Origin: Leptotrichia sp. HSP-536
GTDB lineage: Bacteria > Fusobacteriota > Fusobacteriia > Fusobacteriales > Leptotrichiaceae
Assembly (NCBI RefSeq): GCF_041199985.1
Contig: NZ_CP165647.1
Span: 1,860,001 to 1,924,000 of the forward strand
DNA: 64,000 bases
Direction of reading: 5' to 3'
In this document: piece by piece, positions 47,370 to 55,846 of the stretch
Position numbering within the stretch: position 1 is the first letter of the stretch
Layout of the letters: every line of letters starts with the position of its first letter
Notes under the pieces: model-generated
Databases searched by the model: none
Told to the model about the DNA's origin: nothing
Seen by the model: the letters and a program-made list of their open reading frames with translations, nothing else
Translations under genes and position numbers: made by a program

Positions 47370-48905
47370 TTATTTAATAATTAATGTGCTTCCATCCATT
47401 TCAGCTGGTTTTTCCAATCCTAGTAAATCTAGCATTGTTGGAGTAATATCAGCCAGTTTTCCATCTGTTCTCAATTTTGCATCTTTCATGTCGTTTGTGA
47501 TGAAAATGAATGGAACAGGGTTTACAGTGTGGGCTGTATGAGGTTCTCCAGTTTCAGGATTTACCAACAAGTCAGCATTTCCATGATCCGCAGTAATTAA
47601 TACTGCACCGTCCAGTTCCAATACTTTTCTTACAATTTGCCCAGTACAGTTATCTACCGCTTGACAAGCCTGAATAACAGCGTCAACATTTCCAGTATGC
47701 CCAACCATGTCAGGATTTGCAAAGTTCAATACAACTGTATCAACTTTTCCAGTATTTAATTCTTCAAGTAATCTTTCTTTAACTTTATAAGCACTCATTT
47801 CAGGCTGTAAATCATAAGTTGCAACTTTTGGTGAATCAGAAAGCAATCTGATTTCTCCTGGATATGGTTCTTCTTTTCCACCATTGAAGAAGAATGTAAC
47901 GTGTGCATATTTTTCAGTTTCTGCAGTTCTTACTTGAATTAATCCAGCTTTTGATACAATTTCCCCAAATCCGTTTACGATTGTTTCAGGCGGATATGCC
48001 ACAGGTGAGCTGAATGTAGCGTCATATTGAGCCATTGTCACAAAGTTCACTTTAGGATAAACTTTTCTTGTAAATCCTTTAAATTCAGGATCAACAAATG
48101 TTCTAGTTAATTGTCTAGCTCTATCAGGTCTAAAGTTCGCAAAAATCACGCCGTCTCCATCTTTAATTAATCCATTGTCTTTTGCACCAACTTTTACAGG
48201 TTTTACAAATTCGTCTGTAACTCCATCTGCATAAGAGTTTCTAATTGCTTCATCAGCTGTAGCCGCCAAGTTTCCTTCTCCAGAAGTTAAGGCATCGTAG
48301 GCAAGTTCCACTCTGTCCCAGTTGTTATCTCTATCCATTGCATAATATCTTCCAACAACTGTAGCGATTTTTCCTACACCAAGTTCATCCAATGCTTTTT
48401 GTAATTGTGCCAAGTATTCTACTCCACTTTCAGGAGCCGTATCCCTTCCATCCATAATCGCATGAACATAAACTTCTGTCAATCCTTTTTTCTTAGCCAT
48501 ATCAACTAATCCAATTAAATGTTCAATGTGGCAGTGAACTCCACCATCAGAAGTTAATCCTGTAATATGTAAAGCTTTTCCATTCGCTTTTGTAGTTTCC
48601 ATAATATTTGATAACACTTTATTTTCTAAAATTGTACCTTCTTTAATAGCTTTTGAAATTTTTGGCAGCATTTGGTAAACTACTCTTCCAGCCCCAATAT
48701 TTGTATGTCCAACTTCCGAATTCCCAAACTGTCCTTCAGGCAATCCTACAAATTCTCCATCCGCTCTCAATTCAGTATGAGGGTACTCTTTAAGATAATT
48801 GTTAAAATTAATCGGATGAGCCAATTTCACTCCATCAACCTGATTTTCATGATGGTTCATTCCCCATCCATCCAAAATTATTAAAACTACTGGTCTTTTC
48901 TTCAT
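47370..48905 (-). CDS. gpmI: 2,3-bisphosphoglycerate-independent phosphoglycerate mutase
   Basis: A 511-residue glycolytic enzyme. The metal-binding D12 is in LIILDGWG and the phosphorylated Ser63 in GQFGNSEVGHTNIG. The blocks MDGRDTAPESG, FRPDRARQL, NPDMVGHTG and ITADHGNAD supply the remaining Mn sites. ATG at 48905 gives the usual MKKRPVVLI start; an upstream in-frame ATG at 48911 is nearer to GGAAGG, so the true start may be two codons earlier. Single gene with its own terminator. Confidence 0.95.
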   Translation of the reverse strand: MKKRPVVLIILDGWGMNHHENQVDGVKLAHPINFNNYLKEYPHTELRADGEFVGLPEGQFGNSEVGHTNIGAGRVVYQMLPKISKAIKEGTILENKVLSNIMETTKANGKALHITGLTSDGGVHCHIEHLIGLVDMAKKKGLTEVYVHAIMDGRDTAPESGVEYLAQLQKALDELGVGKIATVVGRYYAMDRDNNWDRVELAYDALTSGEGNLAATADEAIRNSYADGVTDEFVKPVKVGAKDNGLIKDGDGVIFANFRPDRARQLTRTFVDPEFKGFTRKVYPKVNFVTMAQYDATFSSPVAYPPETIVNGFGEIVSKAGLIQVRTAETEKYAHVTFFFNGGKEEPYPGEIRLLSDSPKVATYDLQPEMSAYKVKERLLEELNTGKVDTVVLNFANPDMVGHTGNVDAVIQACQAVDNCTGQIVRKVLELDGAVLITADHGNADLLVNPETGEPHTAHTVNPVPFIFITNDMKDAKLRTDGKLADITPTMLDLLGLEKPAEMDGSTLIIK

Positions 48906-49029
48906 AAGCATTCTTCCTTCCATTTTTTAAATAACTTTCTTTTTCTACATCTATTATACAGATTTTTTCTAAATTTATCAAGGAATTTGAACAAAAAATT
49001 TATCTCTGTCAATTTATATAGTTTTTCAA

Positions 49030-49150
49030 TGTAGTTATTCGAAAGAATTATTATTAATAAATGTCTTTTCTATAATTTTTATATTTTTTCTTTTTTTTAA
49101 GCAAAGGGGAACAATAGCCATCCCCTTTAGAATCCTTGCTTGTCTAAGCA
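49030..49150. repeat. Possible divergent copy of the G/C-core palindromic repeat
   Basis: It contains GTAGTTATTCGAAAGAATTA and, further on, AGCAAAGGGGAACA with ATCCCCTTT and TTGCTT forming a large hairpin. The order and spacing differ from copies A-C, so membership is uncertain. Confidence 0.4.
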
Positions 49151-49225
49151 TTTTTTTGAAATATTCCTAAATTTTAATTACTTCTTCTAAAAAGTTCCCT
49201 TATTCTCAAATTATTCTTTCTACCT

Positions 49226-49272
49226 TGTGAACTACTCCCGCTTGTAGAAGCCGGAGACTTCTTGCTATCTTT
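49226..49272. mobile_element. Solitary IS200/IS605-type right end
   Basis: On the minus strand AGAAGTCTCCGGCTTCT forms a small hairpin, followed by ACAAGCGGGAGTAGTTCAC. This resembles the hairpin and terminal sequence at the right ends of IS605-family elements. No tnpA or tnpB is present nearby, so it would be a leftover end. Recognition is from memory of such ends. Confidence 0.45.
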
Positions 49273-49357
49273 TGTTAAAATCTATCTGAAATTTAACTAC
49301 TAAATTTAAGATTCAAACTCATACAGCAACTAGCAACTTTTCAATTCTCTTTTAAGA

Positions 49358-49960
49358 TTACTTTGCTATACAAACTGATTTTATTATTTCCTCTATTTTT
49401 TCTTCCCAGCTTTCAGAATATTTTATATCATTTGTAATCATTATTGTTGTCAATCCTTGTACCAACGCCCACATTGCTACAATTTTATCTTGTATAGCCT
49501 GATTTGATACTCCCATTTTTTCAAGTATTTTCGTTGCCTCAAATTTTAATATACTAAAGGCTTTTTCATTATTATTTTCTATTTTTGAAAACTTTGAGAA
49601 TAAATCTATTTTCATATTTTTTCTTGAAATCATAAAATAATAATATCTGTGATTTTCACAAAAAAACATAACGTATGTTTTTCCTAATTTTACCAATAAA
49701 TTCTCTTGATTTTCATATCTTTTGCTTGTTTTATCCAGTTCGGCTGCCAATATTCCCCATATATAATCGCTCATTGCGTAAAGTAAATCACTTTTTTTCT
49801 TAAAATATGTATACGGTGCTGCATTGCTTACTCCACACATTTTAGCCACTTTTCTTAAAGATAATTTTTCTTCTCCCACTTCATTTATCAGCTCTATCCC
49901 TTTTTCAATCAATTCTTCCCGTAAATTTCCATGATGGTAACTTTTTTTAGATTTTTCCAT
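49358..49960 (-). CDS. TetR/AcrR-family transcriptional regulator
   Basis: A 200-residue repressor. The N-terminal DNA-binding domain has the helix-turn-helix at about 33-57 (LSLRKVAKMCGVSNAAPYTY then F), a textbook TetR sequence. The C-terminal ligand domain is helical and unassigned; the YHHGNLREELIEKGIELI start is common in Gram-positive TetR proteins. ATG at 49960 follows CAGGAG; the longer frame to 50029 runs through the promoter. Direct repeats around the -10 suggest autoregulation. No obvious target operon is adjacent. Confidence 0.9.
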   Translation of the reverse strand: MEKSKKSYHHGNLREELIEKGIELINEVGEEKLSLRKVAKMCGVSNAAPYTYFKKKSDLLYAMSDYIWGILAAELDKTSKRYENQENLLVKLGKTYVMFFCENHRYYYFMISRKNMKIDLFSKFSKIENNNEKAFSILKFEATKILEKMGVSNQAIQDKIVAMWALVQGLTTIMITNDIKYSESWEEKIEEIIKSVCIAK

Positions 49961-49983
49961 ATTTAGCTTCTCCTGACTTCTAT

Positions 49984-50029
49984 ATCTTACCACTGTATAG
50001 ATTATACAATTAAATCTTATCGCTGTCAA
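49984..50029 (-). promoter_or_regulatory. Promoter of the TetR gene with direct-repeat operator
   Basis: TTGACA (50029-50024) and TATAAT (50006-50001) with a 17-base spacer. ACAGCGATAAGAT overlaps the -35 box and ACAGTGGTAAGAT lies just after the -10 box. The 13-base repeats differ at two positions and start 30 bases apart, about three helical turns. Confidence 0.75.
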
Positions 50030-50107
50030 GTTTATTTAAGATTTTTTAAAATTTATAATTTCTCTAATGTATAAATTTAGATTACACCCAATTATTTTTA
50101 ATATTAG

Positions 50108-50222
50108 AATTGTTTAGAAACTTAATATTCTTTATATTTAACAAGGGGCTTGACCTCTTGCGAATAATATTTATTTCATTATATTTCTAAATTTATATAG
50201 TTATCGAATAGGTTTATTGAAA
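50108..50222. repeat. Palindromic dispersed repeat, copy C (G/C-core family)
   Basis: The core AACAAGGGGCTTGACCTCTTGC is followed by AATAATATTTATTTCATTAT and the right end ATAGTTATCGAATAGGT. It aligns with copy A from the core to the right end. The right end, inverted, ACCTATTCGATAACTA, matches the left end of copies A and B. Confidence 0.65.
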
Positions 50223-50430
50223 TTGCACTTTTATAATTTTATTTATAACCATTATGATTAATAGTTTTTTTCTATTTTTTATTTAATTTTTTTGTAACGT
50301 AAGGGCATCAGACACCATTTCCTTGTGTTAAAATAAATTAAAAAACATAAAAGAATAAACTATTATTAATCAAGATAACTCATAATGGACACAATATAGA
50401 AAAAATTTGTTCTTTATATCTTGATTTTTA
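50223..50430. other. Spacer upstream of rpsT
   Basis: AT-rich DNA with a slightly G/C-richer patch, GTAAGGGCATCAGACACC, at about 50297. I see no gene or defined signal. Confidence 0.4.
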
Positions 50431-50459
50431 TTGAAAAAAATGATAATATATTGTGTAAT
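50431..50459 (+). promoter_or_regulatory. Promoter of rpsT
   Basis: TTGAAA (50431-50436) and TGTAAT (50454-50459) with a 17-base spacer, about 65 bases before the rpsT ATG. Confidence 0.65.
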
Positions 50460-50523
50460 TTGCATATATTGAATTATATAGCATTTTATTTCATAAGTAA
50501 AAATTATTGAAAGGAGAAAGTAA

Positions 50524-50790
50524 ATGGCACACTCAAAATCATCTAAAAAAAGAGTTTTTATTGGTGAAAGAAATGCAGCTAGAAATAAAGCTATTAGAAG
50601 CAGAACTAAAACTTTCGTAAAAAAAGTGCTTGCCGCTGTTGAAGCTAAAAATGTCGACGAAGCTAAATCAGCATTAAGTGCAGCATATAAAGAATTAGAT
50701 AAAGCTGTAACAAAAGGTGTTCTTAAGAAAAACACTGCATCAAGAAAAAAATCTAGATTAACATTAAAAGTTAATGCATTGGCAAATTAA
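50524..50790 (+). CDS. rpsT: 30S ribosomal protein S20
   Basis: An 88-residue, lysine- and alanine-rich helical protein of standard S20 length, beginning AHSKSSKKRVFIGERNAARN and containing the conserved RSRTKTFVKK and KKNTASRKKSRLTLKVNAL blocks. It binds 16S rRNA early in 30S assembly. AAAGGAG precedes the ATG by about eight bases. It is monocistronic, with its own promoter and terminator. Confidence 0.97.
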   Translation: MAHSKSSKKRVFIGERNAARNKAIRSRTKTFVKKVLAAVEAKNVDEAKSALSAAYKELDKAVTKGVLKKNTASRKKSRLTLKVNALAN

Positions 50791-50845
50791 TTTTTTGTCA
50801 CTGATTGATTTTAAAAAAATTTTTTTAAGATTAACAATTAAAATA

Positions 50846-50882
50846 AAAGACTATCCTATATTTTCAAGATAGTCTTTTTTTT
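50846..50882 (+). terminator. Terminator between rpsT and cobU
   Basis: AAAGACTATC pairs with GATAGTCTTT, followed by T on the plus strand and preceded by A-rich DNA, so it may stop both converging genes. Confidence 0.85.
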
Positions 50883-51474
50883 ATTTAATTTTCATTGGAA
50901 TACCAGATACTACAAAATAAACTTCATTAGCCCTTTCTGCCACAACCTGATTCATCTTTCCTGCAATTTCACGAAAATAACGTCCCAACGGATAACTTGG
51001 CACAAGCCCCAATCCCAGCTCATTTGACACAATTATCGTATTTTCAAATTGACTCGTTATATTCAGCAGTTCATTTACTGTGTTTTCCACATTTTTGTCC
51101 AACTTTTCCACAATTTTTACATAAGATTTTTTGTAAAAATTATCCCAGTCAACATCCTTTTCCTCAAAAATTATATTAGTTATCATATTTGTTAAACAGT
51201 CCACAAGCATATTATTCTTAATGCCTTCTTTTGTTTTAGGAAAATATTTATTTAAATTATTTTCAAAATTTTTATAAGTTTCCACAGTTCCCCAATCGTT
51301 TTTCCTTCTTTTTTCCTTATGCAACCTCACCTTTTCCTTCATTTCCTCATCAAACACAAGCGATGTTGCCAAATACACATTCTCCTGCTTCCCATCATTC
51401 AAACTTAAAATTAACTCTTCGGCAAACTTGCTTTTCCCACTTTTCGCTCCGCCAGTAACAAAAATTAATGCCAT
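50881..51474 (-). CDS. cobU: Adenosylcobinamide kinase / guanylyltransferase
   Basis: A 197-residue CobU/CobP-type enzyme that phosphorylates adenosylcobinamide and then attaches GMP, in the nucleotide-loop branch of cobalamin synthesis. The P-loop GGAKSGKS is at residues 8-15. NVYLATSL, RRKNDWGTVET, LVDCLTNM and the C-terminal NELGLGLVPSYPLGRYFRE are family blocks. ATG at 51474 follows AAGGAG by eight bases; the frame to 51510 runs into a hairpin. No other cobalamin gene or cobalamin riboswitch is visible here. Confidence 0.93.
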   Translation of the reverse strand: MALIFVTGGAKSGKSKFAEELILSLNDGKQENVYLATSLVFDEEMKEKVRLHKEKRRKNDWGTVETYKNFENNLNKYFPKTKEGIKNNMLVDCLTNMITNIIFEEKDVDWDNFYKKSYVKIVEKLDKNVENTVNELLNITSQFENTIIVSNELGLGLVPSYPLGRYFREIAGKMNQVVAERANEVYFVVSGIPMKIK

Positions 51475-51506
51475 TCCTTTCACTCCTTTTTCACGATTAT
51501 CTATAA

Positions 51507-51542
51507 ACAAAAAAACAACCTCACATAAAAGTTGTTGTTTTT
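51507..51542 (-). terminator. Terminator between the CRISPR array and cobU
   Basis: AAAAACAACAAC and GTTGTTTTTTTG form a stem-loop with a T-run on the minus strand. It should stop CRISPR precursor RNA before cobU. Confidence 0.7.
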
Positions 51543-51550
51543 AATTTTTA

Positions 51551-51811
51551 GTTCCAATCCTTGTTTTAATGGATTCACTATTCTTACAACGAAATGTTCC
51601 AAGATGTATTAGCAAAATATGAAATGTTCCAATCCTTGTTTTAATGGATTCACTATTCTTACACGATACTGTTATGAAACAAATTAAACGTATAGGATTA
51701 GGGTTCCAATCCTTATTTTAATGGATTCACTATTCTTACTACACTAATACGGTACGACGTAGAAAAAAAATTATGTTTCAATCCTTATTTTAATGGATTC
51801 ACTATTCTTAC
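51551..51811 (-). CRISPR. Orphan CRISPR array, four 37-bp repeats, three spacers
   Basis: Repeats lie at 51551-51587, 51626-51662, 51703-51739 and 51775-51811, with spacers of 38, 40 and 35 bases. The repeat starts GTTYCAATCCTTRTTTTAAT and ends GGATTCACTATTCTTAC. Read on the minus strand it ends in ATTGAAAC (the last repeat) or ATTGGAAC (the other three), the usual 5' handle of type I-B/III crRNAs, so transcription is leftward. Repeats drift step by step away from 51811, which marks that side as leader-proximal. No cas gene is in the window. Confidence 0.95.
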
Positions 51812-52080
51812 CCGTACTTTTGAGAAAACCCTTTATTTATCAATGTTACAAGATTTTTTTCAGACATTAAAATCACATTTTTTTGATTAATTTTTGTCAT
51901 TTTTTGCTGTTTTTTTAGCATTTTCCGTAACTCCTAACTAGCATTTTTACTGGCTTTAAGTGGATTTTTCTCTGCATTTTTAATTTTTAGTAGTGGTAGG
52001 AATTTTTTCTACAAACTTATTGTACCATATTTTTTTGATTTTTCAAAGTTTTTTATAAAAATTTCCCCATCCAAATATTT
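51812..52080 (-). promoter_or_regulatory. CRISPR leader region
   Basis: About 270 bases of AT-rich, gene-free DNA on the leader side of the array, containing several T-tracts. The first ~100 bases beside the first repeat should be the leader. I see no sharply defined promoter. Confidence 0.5.
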
Positions 52081-52201
52081 TATACTAAACTCCATTTAAA
52101 TAGAAATAAAATTCTACAGCAATTAATTTGGTAGTCTTGTAAAAAAGACTTTAATTACATGAATTTTCTGATTTCTACTATTCAAATGAGGGCTTAGTAT
52201 T
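52081..52201. mobile_element. 121-bp MITE-like inverted-repeat element
   Basis: The left end TATACTAAACTCCATTTAAA and the right end, inverted, AATACTAAGCCCTCATTTGAA, form terminal repeats with one indel; the sequence TAG follows on both. The interior has no open frame. A decayed copy of the interior lies at 2895-2957. Confidence 0.65.
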
Positions 52202-52210
52202 ACTTTATCA

Positions 52211-52253
52211 AAACAAAAAAGAGAAAAATAATATTATTAAATTTCTCTCTTTT
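52211..52253 (-). terminator. Terminator of the EF-G-like gene
   Basis: AAAAGAGAGAAA pairs with TTTTTCTCTTTT around an AT loop, followed by T on the minus strand, 35 bases after the stop. Confidence 0.8.
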
Positions 52254-52287
52254 CTCAAACTATATAAAAAATATTTTTAGTTAAATT

Positions 52288-54276
52288 TTATTTTTTTCTG
52301 CTGTCAATTACTTTTTGTGCCAAGTCTCCCATTAATTCTTCGTACCTTACAAGTTTCATTTCAAAATATCCACGTCCTTGTGTGATGGCTTTCAATTCGT
52401 TGGCGTATTTGAATGTTTCTGACATTGGGGCTTCGGCTATTATTTTTTGTTTTGTGCCTTTGTGAGCTTCCATTCCCATTACTCTACCACGTTTTTTGTT
52501 GATGTCGCCCATTACATCTCCGATATATTCTTCTGGAATAATGATCGTAAGCTCCATAATTGGTTCAAGTAAAATTGGTTTTGCTGCCAGCATTCCCTTT
52601 TTGAAAGCTAAGTTTGCTGCAATTTTAAAGGCTAGTTCTGAAGAATCTACGTCGTGATATGAACCATCGTATAAAACGGCTTTTATGTTAGTTACTGGAT
52701 AACCAGCTAGAACTCCCTCTTTTAGTGATTCTCTTAATCCTTTTTCTACCGCTGGAATGTATGATTTTGGAACGCTTCCACCTGTAATTGTTTCTTCAAA
52801 GACAAAGTCTTCATCTATGTGAGAGAATTTAATTAACACATCCCCATATTGTCCATGTCCTCCTGATTGTTTTTTGTGTTTTCCTTGAACATCGGAAGTT
52901 CCTTTGATTGTTTCACGATATGGAACCTTTAATTCGATAGTTTTTATTGTTATTCCAAATTTAGATTTTAATTTTTCGATAACTGTTGCAGAATGAAGTT
53001 CTCCTTGCACTCCAAGCACTGTCTGTCCTGTTTCAAGGTTTCTATGCCAAGTGAAAGATGGGTCTTCTTCCATCAGTCGATTTAATCCAGATGACATTTT
53101 TTCATCATCATTTTTGTTTAATGGCTCTATTGCTACGAATAGCTGTGGTTTTGGGAAAGTTATGTCTTTTACTGAAGCTTCTTTTTCATTAGCTGAAAGG
53201 GTATCAGAAGTTTTTGTGCTGTTAAATTTTGAAAATACGACAATATCTCCAGCAATCGCCTTTTGAAGTTCGTCCATTTTATTTATTACAAATGTATGAA
53301 TTTTTCCAATTTTTTCCTTTGTCTTTTTATTTACATTGAAAACTTCGCTATCCTGCTTGATTTCACCAGAATAAACTTTTGCATAAGAAACTTTTCCTAA
53401 GAAAGAGTCAATTGTAGTTTTGAAAATTTGGCATACAAATGTATTTTTTTCAGGCTGAATTTTTTCAATATCAATTGGTGCTGGTAAATAGTCCTTTACC
53501 ATATCAAAAGTCGTGTGAAGCCCAATATTTTTCAATGTTGAACCACAAATAACAGGAATTACGGAACAGTCAAGTACTCCTTGTCTAAGTCCACGATGAA
53601 TTTCAGCTGTTGTAAATTCTTCGCCGTTAAAATATTTATCCATTAGTTCTTCGTCAGTTTCAGCCACCGCTTCCAAAAGCATTTCCCTAATTGGATTTAT
53701 TTCATCATCCATATCGGCTGGCATATCCACAGTAGCACATTCATTTTTATTTTTATCAAATTCTCTTGCAAACATATCAACTACATTAATATGCCCACGA
53801 AATTCGTCTCCACGTCCCCAAGGCACATGAAACGGTGCGATTCTTTTACCGTATTTTTCTCTTAATTGCGAAAGAATTTTTTCATAATCAGCTTTTTCAT
53901 TATCAATTTTATTTACAAAAATAAATCTTGGAATATTTCTGCTGTCCGTCAGCTCCAAAGCTGTTTCTGTCCCAACTGTTAAATCAGTAGTTCCGTCAAC
54001 AATGATAATTGCTCCGTCAACTGCCGCAAGTCCCGATTCAACTTCACCAAAGAAATCTCCATATCCAGGAATATCCACAAAATTAAATTTTGATGTCTGA
54101 TATTCTATCGCGTGTAAACTTAAGGAATTTGTAATTTTAGTATCATTTTCGTTATTTACAATACGGTTGGTAAGCCCAGCCGTAAATTCCAGCCCTTCCA
54201 CCATATTACTTTTTCCTGAACCACTATGCCCTAAAATTCCGACATTTCTAATGTTATTGCTGTCATATATTCTCAT
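52288..54276 (-). CDS. EF-G-like GTPase (elongation factor G paralogue)
   Basis: A 662-residue translational GTPase of the EF-G-like group that has a shortened G domain. The P-loop is GHSGSGKSNM (16-25) in place of the canonical GHIDAGKTT, the G3 box is VDIPGYGDF, and the G4 box NKID. Domains II to V follow, with domain IV block SGGHGQYGDV and the C-terminal GRGYFEMKLVRYEEL. It is shorter than true EF-G (about 690) and is probably an auxiliary or stress factor of uncertain role. AGGAGG lies upstream of the ATG. It is monocistronic. Confidence 0.9.
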   Translation of the reverse strand: MRIYDSNNIRNVGILGHSGSGKSNMVEGLEFTAGLTNRIVNNENDTKITNSLSLHAIEYQTSKFNFVDIPGYGDFFGEVESGLAAVDGAIIIVDGTTDLTVGTETALELTDSRNIPRFIFVNKIDNEKADYEKILSQLREKYGKRIAPFHVPWGRGDEFRGHINVVDMFAREFDKNKNECATVDMPADMDDEINPIREMLLEAVAETDEELMDKYFNGEEFTTAEIHRGLRQGVLDCSVIPVICGSTLKNIGLHTTFDMVKDYLPAPIDIEKIQPEKNTFVCQIFKTTIDSFLGKVSYAKVYSGEIKQDSEVFNVNKKTKEKIGKIHTFVINKMDELQKAIAGDIVVFSKFNSTKTSDTLSANEKEASVKDITFPKPQLFVAIEPLNKNDDEKMSSGLNRLMEEDPSFTWHRNLETGQTVLGVQGELHSATVIEKLKSKFGITIKTIELKVPYRETIKGTSDVQGKHKKQSGGHGQYGDVLIKFSHIDEDFVFEETITGGSVPKSYIPAVEKGLRESLKEGVLAGYPVTNIKAVLYDGSYHDVDSSELAFKIAANLAFKKGMLAAKPILLEPIMELTIIIPEEYIGDVMGDINKKRGRVMGMEAHKGTKQKIIAEAPMSETFKYANELKAITQGRGYFEMKLVRYEELMGDLAQKVIDSRKK

Positions 54277-54631
54277 AACACTTCCTCCTGTAATTATTAT
54301 TCAAAAAATTTACTCTATATTAAATTTTAACTTGAAATAGAAAAAAATCAAGTTAATTTTAAAAAATAAATTTAAAAAATGAAAATTATAAATTTGCAAG
54401 TACAATTTTTAGATGGCTATGAAAATAAAAAATTTTTTCCTTGAAATAATAAAAAAAAAATGATAACATATATTGTTAAATTAAATATAAAAAACTTTAA
54501 AATTAAAATAGTTCAGATTTGCTCTAAAAGTATTAATAAATACAGTCTTTTAGAGTGTCTGTACATATTGGTCGAAAATTTGGAAATGATTTTAGAATAA
54601 TATTATTATTGTAAATACAAAAGGGGAAAAA
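54277..54631. other. Divergent intergenic region with two inverted repeats
   Basis: It separates the leftward EF-G-like gene from the rightward spherulin-like gene. TAACTTGA and TCAAGTTA (about 54327-54354) overlap a plausible EF-G-like promoter (TTGATT, 16 bases, TAAAAT on the minus strand). CTCTAAAAG and CTTTTAGAG (54522-54530 and 54547-54555) form a perfect nine-base repeat upstream of the rightward gene. Confidence 0.5.
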
Positions 54632-55846
54632 ATGGAGAGAAAAGTAAAAAATGAAAATAAAGGATTGGAAGCTTTTGGAAATGATGAAATTTTTGATATT
54701 ATTAAGAATAATTTGAAAAATGATAAGGAATACAAGGTAAATTTTGGATATATGAATGGTTTTCACAAAAGTAAGATTGATAATAGCCAAAAACTTTTCA
54801 AAAATTCTTCATTTAATCAAAATACTTCTGATTCAAGTGAAAAAAATCAATTTAATTTTTCATCTGAAAATTCAATTCCTTATGTTATAATCAATCTTTC
54901 TGATGATTTTTCATATGAGAACAGTTCTAAATATATTACTCAGATTAAAAAAAATAATAAATTAGGCATAAAAAATCTTGGATATGTCACGACAAATGAA
55001 TATATGAAAAATATTAACAAAATTTATTCTGAGATTGATAAATATATGGAATTTTTTGGTGAAAACTATATTTCAGGAATTTTTTTTGATGAATTATCTT
55101 CTGGAAAAAACTTATCAGAAGTAAAATACATGTCCCAGCTATACAATTACGTTAAAACTAAATATCCTGATTCATTAGTTGTCGGAAATCCTGGCGGAAC
55201 TATTACAGATGAGATGTCAAAATATGCTGACTTATGGCTGACAAGCGAAGTTTCCGCTGATGACTATATTAACAACTGGATTCCCAGAAATTATGAATTT
55301 GAAAATAATCCTGCAAATTCGAGTCATATTGTCCACGTTATCCATTCTGCAAAGCCTGAGCAGTATAAAACTCTGGTAAATTTGTCAAAGGAGCGGAATG
55401 CAGGTTTTTTGATGATTATAAATGCTGATGAAAATGTGGAAAATGAAGATTTAATTGATGAAGATTATTTTGATGAGGAAATTTTGGATTTTGACAAAAT
55501 GGAGATTATAGAAAATGATGAAAACATTTCACATGAATTTGTATCATCAGGAAAATATAATATTGCTGGAGATTTAAAAATAAGCAATTTAGATTTGTTT
55601 ACACTTTTGAATGATTATTATAAAAATAACACAAAAAGAGATTTTTTAAAAAATATGTTTAATAACAATTTCGATTTTGGATATAATATTTTAAATGAAT
55701 TTAAAATTGATTATTCGTATAAAATAAAAGATGAAATTGGAAATTTTGAAATTAAATTGAAAAAAAATAAAAATTTTAGTTTTTTTTACTCTTCAATTTC
55801 TAAAAATGTAATATATACTCGAACCCATTTAAAACCAAACTATTGA
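54632..55846 (+). CDS. Spherulin-4-like (spherulation-specific family 4) protein
   Basis: A 404-residue protein without a signal peptide. Residues about 90-280 match the glycoside-hydrolase-like spherulin 4 fold: IPYVIINL, LGYVTTNEYMK, the acidic YISGIFFDELSS, and SLVVGNPGGT with ADLWLTSEV. The N-terminal 80 residues are Asn/Ser-rich, and the C-terminal 110 (after an acidic stretch DLIDEDYFDEEILDFD) are unrecognised. AAGGGG precedes the ATG. The last codons, YTRTHLKPNY, are encoded by the left end of a dispersed repeat, so the original C-terminus may be replaced. Substrate unknown. Confidence 0.75.
   Translation: MERKVKNENKGLEAFGNDEIFDIIKNNLKNDKEYKVNFGYMNGFHKSKIDNSQKLFKNSSFNQNTSDSSEKNQFNFSSENSIPYVIINLSDDFSYENSSKYITQIKKNNKLGIKNLGYVTTNEYMKNINKIYSEIDKYMEFFGENYISGIFFDELSSGKNLSEVKYMSQLYNYVKTKYPDSLVVGNPGGTITDEMSKYADLWLTSEVSADDYINNWIPRNYEFENNPANSSHIVHVIHSAKPEQYKTLVNLSKERNAGFLMIINADENVENEDLIDEDYFDEEILDFDKMEIIENDENISHEFVSSGKYNIAGDLKISNLDLFTLLNDYYKNNTKRDFLKNMFNNNFDFGYNILNEFKIDYSYKIKDEIGNFEIKLKKNKNFSFFYSSISKNVIYTRTHLKPNY

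Noticed and set aside
50370..50735. A 121-codon minus-strand frame opposite rpsT
   Set aside because: Antisense to the rpsT gene; shadow of a highly biased ribosomal-protein sequence.
51475..51550. A cobalamin riboswitch before cobU
   Set aside because: The gap is 76 bases, too short for the element, and is explained by a terminator hairpin.
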